From positions 1 to 38,827 of the forward strand of contig CAKPVT010000016.1 of NCBI GenBank assembly GCA_934196125.1: a stretch of 38,827 bases of DNA, given 5' to 3'. This stretch comes from an uncultured Streptococcus sp. GTDB taxonomy: Bacteria; Bacillota; Bacilli; Lactobacillales; Streptococcaceae. Below, one piece after another: positions 31,471-38,827 of this stretch; position 1 is the stretch's first letter, and each line of letters opens with the position of its first letter. The notes below the pieces were generated by a model that ran no database searches, was not told the DNA's origin, and saw nothing but the letters and a program-made list of their open reading frames with translations. Both the position numbers and the translations under genes were made by a program.

Positions 31471-33318
31471 TTTTGTCAAAATTTCAAGAGTTTCGATAAG
31501 GTTTTCTGCGTTAACTTCGATAGTATCGCCAGTTGCTTTGATTTTCACTTCAACGATACCGTCAGCAGCTTTCTTACCTACTGTGACACGAATTGGGAGA
31601 CCGATAAGGTCGCTGTCTGAGAATTTAGAGCCGACACGTTCGTTACGGTCGTCAACCAAGACTTCGTAACCTTTAGCAACCAATTCAGCTTCAACTTTCG
31701 CTGTCAAAGCTTGTGCTTCTTCATCTTTCACATTGACAGTGATGACGTGTACATCAAACGGTGCCAATTCTTTAGGGAAGTTGATACCCCATGCAAAGCG
31801 GTAAGCCCCTTTTGGTGTTTTAGAAACAAAGAGACGAGCATGTTGTTCGATAACAGCTGACAAGATACGGCTAACACCGATACCATAGCATCCCATAACG
31901 ATTGGAATAGCACGTCCATTTTGGTCAAGGATTGTTGCTCCCATGCTTTCTGAATAGCGAGTACCGAGTTTGAAGATGTGTCCAATTTCGATACCACGAG
32001 CAAATTTAAGAATACCTTTACCGTCTGGTGAGATTTCACCTTCTTTAACTTCACGAATATCAACGTATTCCGCTTCAAAATCACGTCCTGGGTTAACACC
32101 TGTCAAGTGATAGCCGTTTTCGTTTGCGCCAACAACTGCATTGGCAACATCTTGCACTTTGCGGTCAGCAACGATGCGGACATTTTCAGGAAGGCTAACT
32201 GGTCCAAGTGAACCAAAGTTAGCACCAAAGACTTCAACAGTTTCTTCTTCGCTTGCAGGTTCAAGGAAATCAGCACCAAGATAGTTTTTCAATTTAACAT
32301 CATTGACTTGGTCATTTCCGACAAGAAGAGCAACTACTGGTTCATTATCAGCAATGAAGAAAAGTGTTTTGATTGTTTGTTCTTCGTCAACTTTCAAGAA
32401 TGCAGCAACATCATCAATTGATTTGCAATCTGGTGTTTCCACACGTTTGACATCTTCTTGAGCGACAACTTTTGTTGTTGGTTTATATTCATTGCTTGCC
32501 ATTTCAAGGTTAGCAGCGTAGCTTGATTCTGTTGAGTAAGCAATGGTATCTTCACCTGAAACCAACCATGATGCCAATTCTTTTTTGATATCTTCTAAAA
32601 CATCAACTGGAATTTCATCAATTGAAGCTATTGATTTATCAAGAACCAACCAACGGTCAAGATCTGTACGGTCTGGAGTAATAGCCATAAACTCTTGAGA
32701 ATCTTTACCACCCATGGCACCACCGTCACCAATGATACCTTTGAAATCAAGACCAGCACGTGTAAAGATAGCTTCATATGCTTTACGATAGTCTTCGTAA
32801 GTTGTGTCCAAGCCTTCGTAGTCAGCGTGGAAACTATAGCCATCTTTCATGATAAATTCACGTGTACGAAGAAGTCCGTTACGAGGACGTTTTTCATCGC
32901 GATATTTAGATTGGATTTGGTAAAGGTTCAATGGCAATTGTTTGTATGATTTTACCGCATCACGGACAAGACTTGTGAATGTTTCTTCGTGTGTTGGACC
33001 AAGAATAAAGTCTGATTTATCACGGTTTTTAAGTTTATAAAGGTCTTCACCATAAGTTTCGTAACGACCCGATTCACGCCAAAGGTCAGCATTCAAAAGT
33101 GCTGGGGCAAGCATTTCAACCGCACCAATTTTTTCAAATTCTTCACGCATGATTGCTTTGAATTTTTCAATCGTACGGTTAGCAAGTGGCAAGTAAGCGT
33201 AAATACCTGCTGAGACTTGGCGAACGTAACCAGCACGTACCATAAGGGCATGGCTGATAACTTGGGCATTGCTTGGCATTTCGCGAAGCGTAGTGATAAG
33301 CATTTGTGATTGTTTCAT
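31462..33318 (-). CDS. proS: Prolyl-tRNA synthetase
   Basis: 618 residues, bacterial-type ProRS. The class II core carries TLREMPSNAQVISHALMVRA at the N-terminus, RDEKRPRNGLLRTREFIMKD (motif 2) and a motif 3 region GCYGIGVSRILSAVIEQH. An INS editing domain (~230-390) that hydrolyses Ala-tRNA-Pro sits between motifs 2 and 3, and the anticodon-binding domain ends the protein. The start MKQSQMLITTLREMP fits the family but has no visible Shine-Dalgarno. The stop TAG (31462-31464) is formed at the edge of a MITE-like insertion, so the last residues (TKKN) may differ from relatives. Confidence 0.97.
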   Translation of the reverse strand: MKQSQMLITTLREMPSNAQVISHALMVRAGYVRQVSAGIYAYLPLANRTIEKFKAIMREEFEKIGAVEMLAPALLNADLWRESGRYETYGEDLYKLKNRDKSDFILGPTHEETFTSLVRDAVKSYKQLPLNLYQIQSKYRDEKRPRNGLLRTREFIMKDGYSFHADYEGLDTTYEDYRKAYEAIFTRAGLDFKGIIGDGGAMGGKDSQEFMAITPDRTDLDRWLVLDKSIASIDEIPVDVLEDIKKELASWLVSGEDTIAYSTESSYAANLEMASNEYKPTTKVVAQEDVKRVETPDCKSIDDVAAFLKVDEEQTIKTLFFIADNEPVVALLVGNDQVNDVKLKNYLGADFLEPASEEETVEVFGANFGSLGPVSLPENVRIVADRKVQDVANAVVGANENGYHLTGVNPGRDFEAEYVDIREVKEGEISPDGKGILKFARGIEIGHIFKLGTRYSESMGATILDQNGRAIPIVMGCYGIGVSRILSAVIEQHARLFVSKTPKGAYRFAWGINFPKELAPFDVHVITVNVKDEEAQALTAKVEAELVAKGYEVLVDDRNERVGSKFSDSDLIGLPIRVTVGKKAADGIVEVKIKATGDTIEVNAENLIETLEILTKKN

Positions 33319-33342
33319 AACAAAATATAACGGTCAAATTAT

Positions 33343-33382
33343 GAAAATAAGTAAGCTCTTCAATCAAACAAGTAGCTCACTT
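33343..33382 (-). terminator. Possible terminator between eep and proS
   Basis: Minus-strand AAGTGAGCT...AGCTTACTT stem followed by ATTTTC, about 100 bp past the eep stop. Confidence 0.45.
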
Positions 33383-33478
33383 ATCTTCTTTTTATAAAAG
33401 CCGTATAAATTCCTTTCTAAAAAATAGGTTTTATTTATAAATTATTGTACTACATCATTTAGGCGTAATCAGATATAT

Positions 33479-34741
33479 CTAAAAGAAAACTCGCATAATA
33501 TCGTTCCAAGTGACAGCAATCATCAAAACAAGCATGATAACAACGCCAACTAGGGTGATATAAGTTTCGGTTTCTTGTTTAAGCGGTTTACGACGAACAA
33601 TTTCGATAAGGTTCATCAAAATTTTTCCACCGTCCAAGGCTGGAATCGGAATCAAATTCACAATTCCTAAGTTCATTGACAATAGCGCCAATAAATAAAG
33701 AACTGAAGTCAATCCATTTGAAGCAGCTTGACTTGAAGCTTGATACATGGCAACAGGACCACCTAATTTATCCAAACTAAAGTTTGAAATCAAGCCTTTC
33801 AAAGCGGTCAGAATAGCTGTCGCGCTTTGCCAAGCCATTCGGAAGCCTCCAGTGACCTTGTCCCAGAAACCTGTTTTCAATTCTGGCGAAACACCGATAT
33901 AGTAACTTCCATTATTTTCTTGTGGTGTTATATCAAGCGTTTCAGTCTTTCCTGAGCTGGTTTCAACGGTTACAGAAAGCGTATCACCACTTGAAATATT
34001 TTCAGTTGCTTTTGTGACAGCCTCCGTCAAATCAGACCAATTAGAGATGCCATAATTTTCGATGGATAAGACACGGTCACCACTTTCAACACCAGCTGCC
34101 TGCATGGCACCGCCGTCGGTTACTTGAATAACATTCGTTGACGTATCTTGAACACCACCTTGCATGAAAACAAGAAGGATAAAAACAATTGTTCCCAAAA
34201 TAAAGTTATTCAACGGACCAGCAAAGTTTGTGATTAAACGCCCCCAAACTGTTGCATTTTGATATTGTACATCTAGCGGTGCAATACGGATTTCTGTGCC
34301 GTCTTCCTCGACAATAGTCGCATCATGGTCAACAGAATAAGTTTTCGTTTCATCAAGCACTAGACCTGTGATTTCCAACTTATCCTCTAAATCATAAGCT
34401 GTGACATTCATCGGAAGAGCGGTGTTGTCCAACTGTTTTTGTGATAAATTAATACGTGTCACCAAACCGTCTTGATTTAGTGTCAAACTGGCAGGTGTTC
34501 CAGTCTTGATTTCCGTCGTATCATCACCCCAACCAGCCATGCGTACATAGCCACCCAGAGGTAGGATACGAATTGTATAAGCGGTACCCTCTTTATCAAT
34601 ATGCGAAAAGATTTTCGGGCCCATTCCGATAGAAAATTCTCGTACTAAGATGCCAGACTTTTTAGCAAAGTAAAGGTGCCCAAATTCATGGACAATAACT
34701 AAAATTCCAAAAACGATAATAAAGGTTAAAATTCCGAGCAT
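33479..34741 (-). CDS. eep: Site-2 intramembrane metalloprotease (RseP/Eep)
   Basis: 420 residues. The zinc site HEFGH (~18-22) lies in the first membrane span, and the second metal motif NLIPIPALDGGKI (~358) in the third. A PDZ domain (~200-290: GGAMQAAGVESGDRVLSI) lies between. Four spans in total. It cleaves membrane anchors and signal peptides; in enterococci and streptococci the homologue releases peptide pheromones and cuts regulatory proteins. AAAGGAGT precedes ATG 34739-34741. Part of the uppS-cdsA-eep-proS order. Confidence 0.95.
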   Translation of the reverse strand: MLGILTFIIVFGILVIVHEFGHLYFAKKSGILVREFSIGMGPKIFSHIDKEGTAYTIRILPLGGYVRMAGWGDDTTEIKTGTPASLTLNQDGLVTRINLSQKQLDNTALPMNVTAYDLEDKLEITGLVLDETKTYSVDHDATIVEEDGTEIRIAPLDVQYQNATVWGRLITNFAGPLNNFILGTIVFILLVFMQGGVQDTSTNVIQVTDGGAMQAAGVESGDRVLSIENYGISNWSDLTEAVTKATENISSGDTLSVTVETSSGKTETLDITPQENNGSYYIGVSPELKTGFWDKVTGGFRMAWQSATAILTALKGLISNFSLDKLGGPVAMYQASSQAASNGLTSVLYLLALLSMNLGIVNLIPIPALDGGKILMNLIEIVRRKPLKQETETYITLVGVVIMLVLMIAVTWNDIMRVFF

Positions 34742-34841
34742 TTTACTCCTTTCTGTACCAGTAAATTGATAATCATCCTAATGATCATTCACTAGCTATT
34801 AAGCGACAAGAGCGACTTGTCAGCGTTAACTCACAATCAAA

Positions 34842-35636
34842 TTAGAAAAGACCAAGGAGATGCATCATTGGAAAGACAAAAATCATTGAATCAAAGCGGT
34901 CCAAAATACCACCATGACCAGGGATTAATTTGCCTGAATCTTTCACGCCAAAGTGACGTTTGATAGCACTCTCAACCAAATCACCGAATTGACCAAAAAC
35001 ACTAAACAACACAACATAAATAAGCGTTGCAAAAAGATTATGCGGTGTATAGACTGCCTTATCAACAAGCATGAAAATCAAAGCCACAATAACAGCACAG
35101 ACAATTCCTCCAAGGCTGCCTTCGATTGTTTTATTCGGAGAAACTTTCGGCAACAATTTACGGCGTCCAAAACGACGTCCAATCATGTAAGCACCGATGT
35201 CAGTCGCCCAAACGATAAACAAAGCAAATAAAACTTTATCTAAACCGCTGATACGAGCATTAACAAGGTTTTGAAAACCGATGCCGACGTAAAGACTAGC
35301 CGCAATCGGATAAGAAACATCGTCAAATGAATAATCATCACTGTTTAAAACAGTTCCAGCCAAGAGTAGAAAAACTAGCAAGCCATAAACTGAAAAACTT
35401 GAGTCCAGCGGTAGCGATGTAAAATAATTATTCAAAGGCACAGTAAGAACAAAAGCTCCCAACATCGCCAAAACACCTTCAATTGAGAAAAATTCTAGAC
35501 GTTTCATGCGCAACATTTCTGCCACACCAATCATCGCTAAAAGACCAGCAAAAACTTGGAAAGATAAGCCTCCTAGCAACAGAAACGGCAGTAAAATCAG
35601 TAAGGCAATCGCCCCCCAAATCACACGTTGTTTCAT
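34842..35636 (-). CDS. cdsA: Phosphatidate cytidylyltransferase
   Basis: 264 residues with about eight membrane spans. It makes CDP-diacylglycerol from CTP and phosphatidic acid, the branch point of phospholipid synthesis. The C-terminal signature HGGILDRFDSMIF carries the catalytic Asp residues, and KVSPNKTIEGSLGG is the other conserved block. AAGGAAA precedes ATG 35634-35636. It starts 12 bp after the uppS stop, so they are co-transcribed and both supply the envelope. Confidence 0.96.
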   Translation of the reverse strand: MKQRVIWGAIALLILLPFLLLGGLSFQVFAGLLAMIGVAEMLRMKRLEFFSIEGVLAMLGAFVLTVPLNNYFTSLPLDSSFSVYGLLVFLLLAGTVLNSDDYSFDDVSYPIAASLYVGIGFQNLVNARISGLDKVLFALFIVWATDIGAYMIGRRFGRRKLLPKVSPNKTIEGSLGGIVCAVIVALIFMLVDKAVYTPHNLFATLIYVVLFSVFGQFGDLVESAIKRHFGVKDSGKLIPGHGGILDRFDSMIFVFPMMHLLGLF

Positions 35637-35648
35637 GACATTTCCTTT

Positions 35649-36398
35649 CTATATTCCACCAAAACGACGATGACGTCGATTGTATTCAGTAATTGCCTTA
35701 ATCAGCTCATCTTTTTTGAAATCAGGCCATAAAACTGGTGTGAAATAAAATTCACTATAAGCTGACTGCCAAGGCAGAAAATTACTTAGGCGAAGCTCAC
35801 CGCTTGTTCGAATAATCAAATCAGGGTCACGGTATAAATACGGTAAGTGGTTTGTCATCAAGTGGTTTGAAATCACATCTTCTGTAATGTCATCAGGATT
35901 GATTTTAGCTTCAAGCACTTCTTGGGCAATGTTTTTTACTGCTTCTGTGATTTCTGAACGTCCACCATAATTAAGCGCAAAATTCAAAATCAAACCAGAA
36001 TTGTGCTTTGTTTTCTCGCAAGCACGTTTCATCGCATCAAAAGTATCTTTTGGCAGGCGGTCGGTTTCACCAATAACTTGAACTTTGACATTATTTGCGT
36101 CCAATTCAGGGACATATTTATCAAAGAATTCGACTGGTAAATTCATAATGAATTTAACTTCATCTTCGGGACGAGACCAATTTTCAGTTGAAAAAGCATA
36201 GACCGTCAAAACGTTAACACCAAGTTCAGAAGCCGCAATGGTGACGTCTTGCAGAGCATCCATTCCTGCTTTGTGTCCCATGACACGTGGTTGCATACGC
36301 TTCTTCGCCCAGCGACCATTTCCATCCATGATGATTCCGATGTGTTTTGGAATCTTTTCAAGGCTTATCGCCTTTTCTTTTTTTCTAAATTTAAACAT
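35649..36398 (-). CDS. uppS: Undecaprenyl diphosphate synthase
   Basis: 249 residues, cis-prenyltransferase making the C55 lipid carrier for peptidoglycan and other wall polymers. IIMDGNGRWAKKR (~22-34) holds the catalytic Asp and diphosphate-binding residues; VYAFSTENWSRP and the C-terminal RTSGELRLSNFLPWQSAYSE (region V) are intact. The first gene of the uppS-cdsA-eep group, with AAGGAAA before ATG 36396-36398. Confidence 0.97.
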   Translation of the reverse strand: MFKFRKKEKAISLEKIPKHIGIIMDGNGRWAKKRMQPRVMGHKAGMDALQDVTIAASELGVNVLTVYAFSTENWSRPEDEVKFIMNLPVEFFDKYVPELDANNVKVQVIGETDRLPKDTFDAMKRACEKTKHNSGLILNFALNYGGRSEITEAVKNIAQEVLEAKINPDDITEDVISNHLMTNHLPYLYRDPDLIIRTSGELRLSNFLPWQSAYSEFYFTPVLWPDFKKDELIKAITEYNRRHRRFGGI

Positions 36399-36421
36399 AG
36401 CATTTCCTTAAAAGCATACTC

Positions 36422-36449
36422 GTTATAATATTCTACCATAAATTGGCAA
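36422..36449 (-). promoter_or_regulatory. uppS promoter
   Basis: TTGCCA (36444-36449) and TATAAC (36422-36427) with a 16-bp spacer on the minus strand, 24 bp before the uppS ATG. Confidence 0.45.
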
Positions 36450-36513
36450 TTTTTTCTCCACTTATTACACGCTTTTAAGCAGATTATGCTGGAAAATTCT
36501 CCAAACATTGCAT

Positions 36514-36546
36514 TTAAAAAGCCAGACGTTTTTCACATCTGACTTC
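36514..36546 (-). terminator. Terminator after yajC
   Basis: Minus-strand GTCAGATGT-GAAAA-ACGTCTGGC stem followed by TTTTT, just past the yajC stop. Confidence 0.75.
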
Positions 36547-36551
36547 ATGTA

Positions 36552-36929
36552 TTAATCTTTGTTTTCAATAGCAGTATCTGTACTTGCTTCTTCAGTAGCT
36601 TCTTCAACAACTGCTTCTGCTTCTGTTTCTGTTACTTCTTCGATAACAGTTGTTTCAGGTTCAACAGTTCCTTGTTCTGTGCGGTTAATAACACGTTTCA
36701 AAGCACTCAATTCAAATGTCAAGTAAACACCATCAATGTCTAAAACCATTTTTTGGTTATCTTCATCTACTTCGTCAACAACTCCGTAAAGACCACCGAT
36801 AGTTACAATTTCATCACCTTTAGCTAATGCTTTAAGCTGATTTTGACGTTCTTGAGCTTGTTTCTTTTGTGAACGTTGCATGAACCAAATCATACCAACC
36901 AACACAACCAACATAATAATTGATCCCAT
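36552..36929 (-). CDS. yajC: Preprotein translocase subunit YajC
   Basis: 125 residues. One N-terminal span (IIMLVVLVGMIWFMQRSQKK, ~4-23) and the conserved LKALAKGDEIVTIGGLYGVV block are typical YajC, an accessory subunit of the Sec translocon (with SecDF where present). The C-terminal ~35 residues are unusually rich in Glu, Thr and Val (TEAEAVVEEATEEASTD), a common low-complexity acidic tail in streptococci. TTGGAGG precedes ATG 36927-36929. Confidence 0.92.
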   Translation of the reverse strand: MGSIIMLVVLVGMIWFMQRSQKKQAQERQNQLKALAKGDEIVTIGGLYGVVDEVDEDNQKMVLDIDGVYLTFELSALKRVINRTEQGTVEPETTVIEEVTETEAEAVVEEATEEASTDTAIENKD

Positions 36930-36961
36930 ATGTTTCCTCCAAATTTATAAGTTCAAAATTT

Positions 36962-36990
36962 ACTATACCAAATTTAAGTTATCAATGCAA
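36962..36990 (-). promoter_or_regulatory. yajC promoter
   Basis: TTGCAT (36985-36990) and an extended -10 TGGTATAGT (hexamer 36962-36967), 17 bp apart, on the minus strand. Confidence 0.55.
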
Positions 36991-37024
36991 GAATTGACCG
37001 TTAAAATGGTAATAAAGCAAGGAT

Positions 37025-37239
37025 TCAACATGTGAAATCTGTCAATTTTTTCGCATAAAACACTTGAGTCTGTTCTTTAAAGCCTAATTTTTCATACAGA
37101 CTATTGGCAGCAATGTTAGCTGACTCAACTGCAATCTGAAAGGCTTTCTCATTTTCAGCAATCAATTGATTCACCAACCTTTTCATAAAATAAGTGCCAA
37201 TTCCTCATCTGTTAAAACATTAGTCCCAATAATTTCCAT
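37025..37239 (-). pseudogene. GNAT acetyltransferase remnant
   Basis: A ribosome site (GGAGATA) and ATG at 37237-37239 begin MEIIGTNVLTDEELAL and stop at 37183. In the next frame, from 37204, GIGTYFMKRLVNQLIAEN is the acetyl-CoA-binding motif A of a GNAT enzyme, and ANSLYEKLGFKEQT its conserved motif B; the frame stops at 37025-37027. The N-terminal ~80 residues are deleted and the two pieces are out of frame. The rest of 36930-37343 holds only promoter and terminator sequences. Confidence 0.65.
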
Positions 37240-37265
37240 AATATCTCCTCTCATAAACCAAGAAT

Positions 37266-37292
37266 AGGACACCAAGTTGAACTTGGCGTCCT
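37266..37292. terminator. Terminator after the LRR surface protein gene
   Basis: AGGACACCAAGT-TGA-ACTTGGCGTCCT, a 12-bp stem with one mismatch, 52 bp past the stop; only a short T-rich tract follows. Confidence 0.6.
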
Positions 37293-37343
37293 AATATATT
37301 TCCCTTCTGTCAGTCAATTCATGTAAAATGACGAGCCATTGTT

Positions 37344-38827
37344 TCAGCTATCACTTCGTTTTTTTCTACTAATATAAGTTCCCAAGATAGCCAAGATTCC
37401 TAAACCAATTGCACTTAAAATTTTGGTATCTTTCTCACCAGTCGCTGGTAATTTTTTTGATGCTTTTTCTTTCTTACTTTGCACCTCTCCTTTAGAAGGC
37501 TCAGGAGTAGATGGTTTCCCTTCTGGTGTCACCTCTCCTTTAGAAGCCTCAGGAGCAGATGGTTTCTCTTCTGGTGTCACCTCTCCTTTAGAAGGCTCAG
37601 AAGTAGATGGTTTCTCTTCTACTGTCACTTCTACCTTTTCTTCTAAACCGTCATAGCTATATACAACGGAATATACACCGGGGCGACTAGTATCTACTGT
37701 TCCCGATACTGCGATTTTAGAAAAGTCTAGAGGATTTCCATCATGATCCAGTGCTGAATCAAAATTATCTCTAGCTTGCCAATTATCTCCTACATATATT
37801 GTCGAGTTATGTGCAGTTATACTAGCTTTGCTCAAAACATAAGGTTGGACACACTTCCCTGTGAAAGGGGTATTCTGGTCAGTCCAAGTAAGAACTAAAT
37901 CTCCTGTTTCCGGAACTTGATTAGCACTAGACCACTCCACTTTTCCTGAATTATAAACACCTGTCCATGTATCATTATTTTGTGGAGAAATAGTCGGCGT
38001 AGTTCCATTTAGATTTTTTATTGCTGTTTGTACTGAAGCTGAATAGGGTTGCTTGTTTAAAACATAAATTGTTGGAAGTGTAATGGTTTGGTTTGACGCA
38101 TATAATTTTGATAAATTCAAATTCTGTAAAGGAGTGATATCAGATACGTGATTATCATCCAAGCCTAGATGTAATAACTTCGATAAATCCCTTAAAGGAG
38201 TGACATCAGAGATTTGATTCTGGCCCAAAGCTAGCCATGATAAATTCGATAAATGCTGTAAAGGAGTGAGATCAGAGATTTGATTACCAGCCAAGTTTAG
38301 AGTTGATAATTTCGATAAATCCCTTAAAGGAGTGAGATCAGAGATTTGATTCTCGCCCAAAGCTAGCCATGATAAATTCGATAAATGCTGTAAAGGAGTA
38401 AGATCAGATACCTGATTACCATTCAAGTTTAGAGTTGATAACTTCGATAAATCCCTTAAAGGAGTGATATCAGAGATTTGATTCTCGCCCAAAGCTAGAA
38501 ATGATAAATTCGATAAATGCTGTAAAGGAGTAAGATCAGATACCTGATTACCATTCAAGTTTAGAGTTGATAACTTCGATAAATCCCTTAAAGGAGTGAT
38601 ATCAGAGACTTGATTTTCGCCCAAAGCTAGAAATGATAAATTCGATAAATGCTGTAAAGGAGTGACATCAGAGACTTGATTACCATTCAAACCTAGACTT
38701 GATAAATTCGAAGCGTATTGAAGTCCCGCTAAACTCGCAATACCAGCATCATTACCATTCATGCTTATTAATCGTGACATATCAGCTTTAGTTATTTGTG
38801 ACACGTCCAATTTTAAGACCTTAGCTA
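37344..38827 (-). CDS. LPXTG-anchored leucine-rich-repeat surface protein (5' end outside window)
   Basis: About 494 residues are visible and the frame is open to the window edge, so the signal peptide and start are missing; the TTG at 38808-38810 is not a likely start. Internalin-type 22-residue LRRs (TPLxxLSNLSxLxLxxNQ(V/I)SD) fill the first ~230 residues, mostly as four near-identical 44-residue double units. A region of ~110 residues without clear family and a bacterial Ig-like domain (ITAHNSTIYVGDNW...SGTVDTSRPGVYSVVYSY) follow. Then come three ~16-residue wall-spanning repeats (KPSTPEPSKGEVTPE type), the sortase motif LPATG, a membrane span and KKR. Likely an adhesin; the ligand is unknown. 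Confidence 0.88.
   Translation of the reverse strand, partial: AKVLKLDVSQITKADMSRLISMNGNDAGIASLAGLQYASNLSSLGLNGNQVSDVTPLQHLSNLSFLALGENQVSDITPLRDLSKLSTLNLNGNQVSDLTPLQHLSNLSFLALGENQISDITPLRDLSKLSTLNLNGNQVSDLTPLQHLSNLSWLALGENQISDLTPLRDLSKLSTLNLAGNQISDLTPLQHLSNLSWLALGQNQISDVTPLRDLSKLLHLGLDDNHVSDITPLQNLNLSKLYASNQTITLPTIYVLNKQPYSASVQTAIKNLNGTTPTISPQNNDTWTGVYNSGKVEWSSANQVPETGDLVLTWTDQNTPFTGKCVQPYVLSKASITAHNSTIYVGDNWQARDNFDSALDHDGNPLDFSKIAVSGTVDTSRPGVYSVVYSYDGLEEKVEVTVEEKPSTSEPSKGEVTPEEKPSAPEASKGEVTPEGKPSTPEPSKGEVQSKKEKASKKLPATGEKDTKILSAIGLGILAILGTYISRKKRSDS
38160..38700. repeat. 132-bp tandem repeats in the LRR gene
   Basis: The block AAATGCTGTAAAGGAGT recurs at 38251, 38383, 38515 and 38647, exactly 132 bp apart. 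Each unit encodes two LRRs. Near identity of units points to recent expansion and likely copy-number variation. Confidence 0.85.

Noticed and set aside
38160..38700. Regular repeats as a possible CRISPR array
   Set aside because: The units are contiguous, in frame and encode LRRs; there are no spacers.
37344..38810. TTG at 38808-38810 as the true start of the LRR protein
   Set aside because: There is no ribosome site or signal peptide and the frame stays open to the window edge; the gene is cut by the window.

Overview
The window looks like a low-GC Streptococcus chromosome, probably of the bovis/equinus group. The evidence is the protein sequences and the gene order yajC-uppS-cdsA-eep-proS-polC, pnp-sseB-cysE-cysS-mrnC-rlmB-yacP-degV and rplM-rpsI. 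The species call is an inference from reading, not a database result. Most genes lie on the minus strand.

Positions 344-4930 are a decayed integrative element inserted at the 3' end of rpsI. A degenerate copy of the last ~48 bp of rpsI (344-391) forms the far boundary, and the true rpsI end (4882-4930) is the near one. Between them lie an unrecognised 166-aa gene, a Fic toxin with a VbhA-type antitoxin, a frameshifted S51 peptidase cassette flanked by imperfect direct repeats, a ClbS/DfsB-type protein, an XRE regulator missing its N-terminus, a coiled-coil gene tail, a structured non-coding stretch, and only the C-terminal part of a tyrosine integrase.

Positions 4882-14850 are housekeeping genes: rpsI and rplM (with a likely autoregulatory leader), a ketopantoate-reductase-like protein, degV, yacP/rae1, rlmB, mrnC, cysS, cysE, sseB and pnp. 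The last seven in chromosomal order from pnp to yacP form a compact minus-strand block linking RNA decay, cysteine supply and translation.

Positions 15050-18560 are the most unusual part. This is a variable island between pnp and adhE made of polytopic membrane proteins that share a WYGKKS-type C-terminal tail. Two of them are preceded by a short ORF ending in SSLGWFR or SSWFG. One is broken by an in-frame TGA, and two copies share an exact 52-bp repeat. It resembles an orphan immunity array with toxin-tail remnants, for example of type VII LXG effectors. That function is inferred.

Positions 18600-26700 hold adhE with a near-consensus Rex operator, rpsO with its leader, a deletion scar joining a HAD phosphatase start to a broken RpiR regulator, an MFS transporter, a divergent Crp/Fnr regulator, def, and an FMN reductase with a MarR regulator.

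Positions 26780-36929 are the polC, proS, eep, cdsA, uppS and yajC genes. A 101-bp palindromic MITE-like insertion sits exactly at the proS stop codon. The window ends with a GNAT remnant and the 3' part of an LPXTG-anchored leucine-rich-repeat surface protein built from 132-bp tandem repeats. No tRNA, rRNA, CRISPR array or complete insertion sequence was seen.
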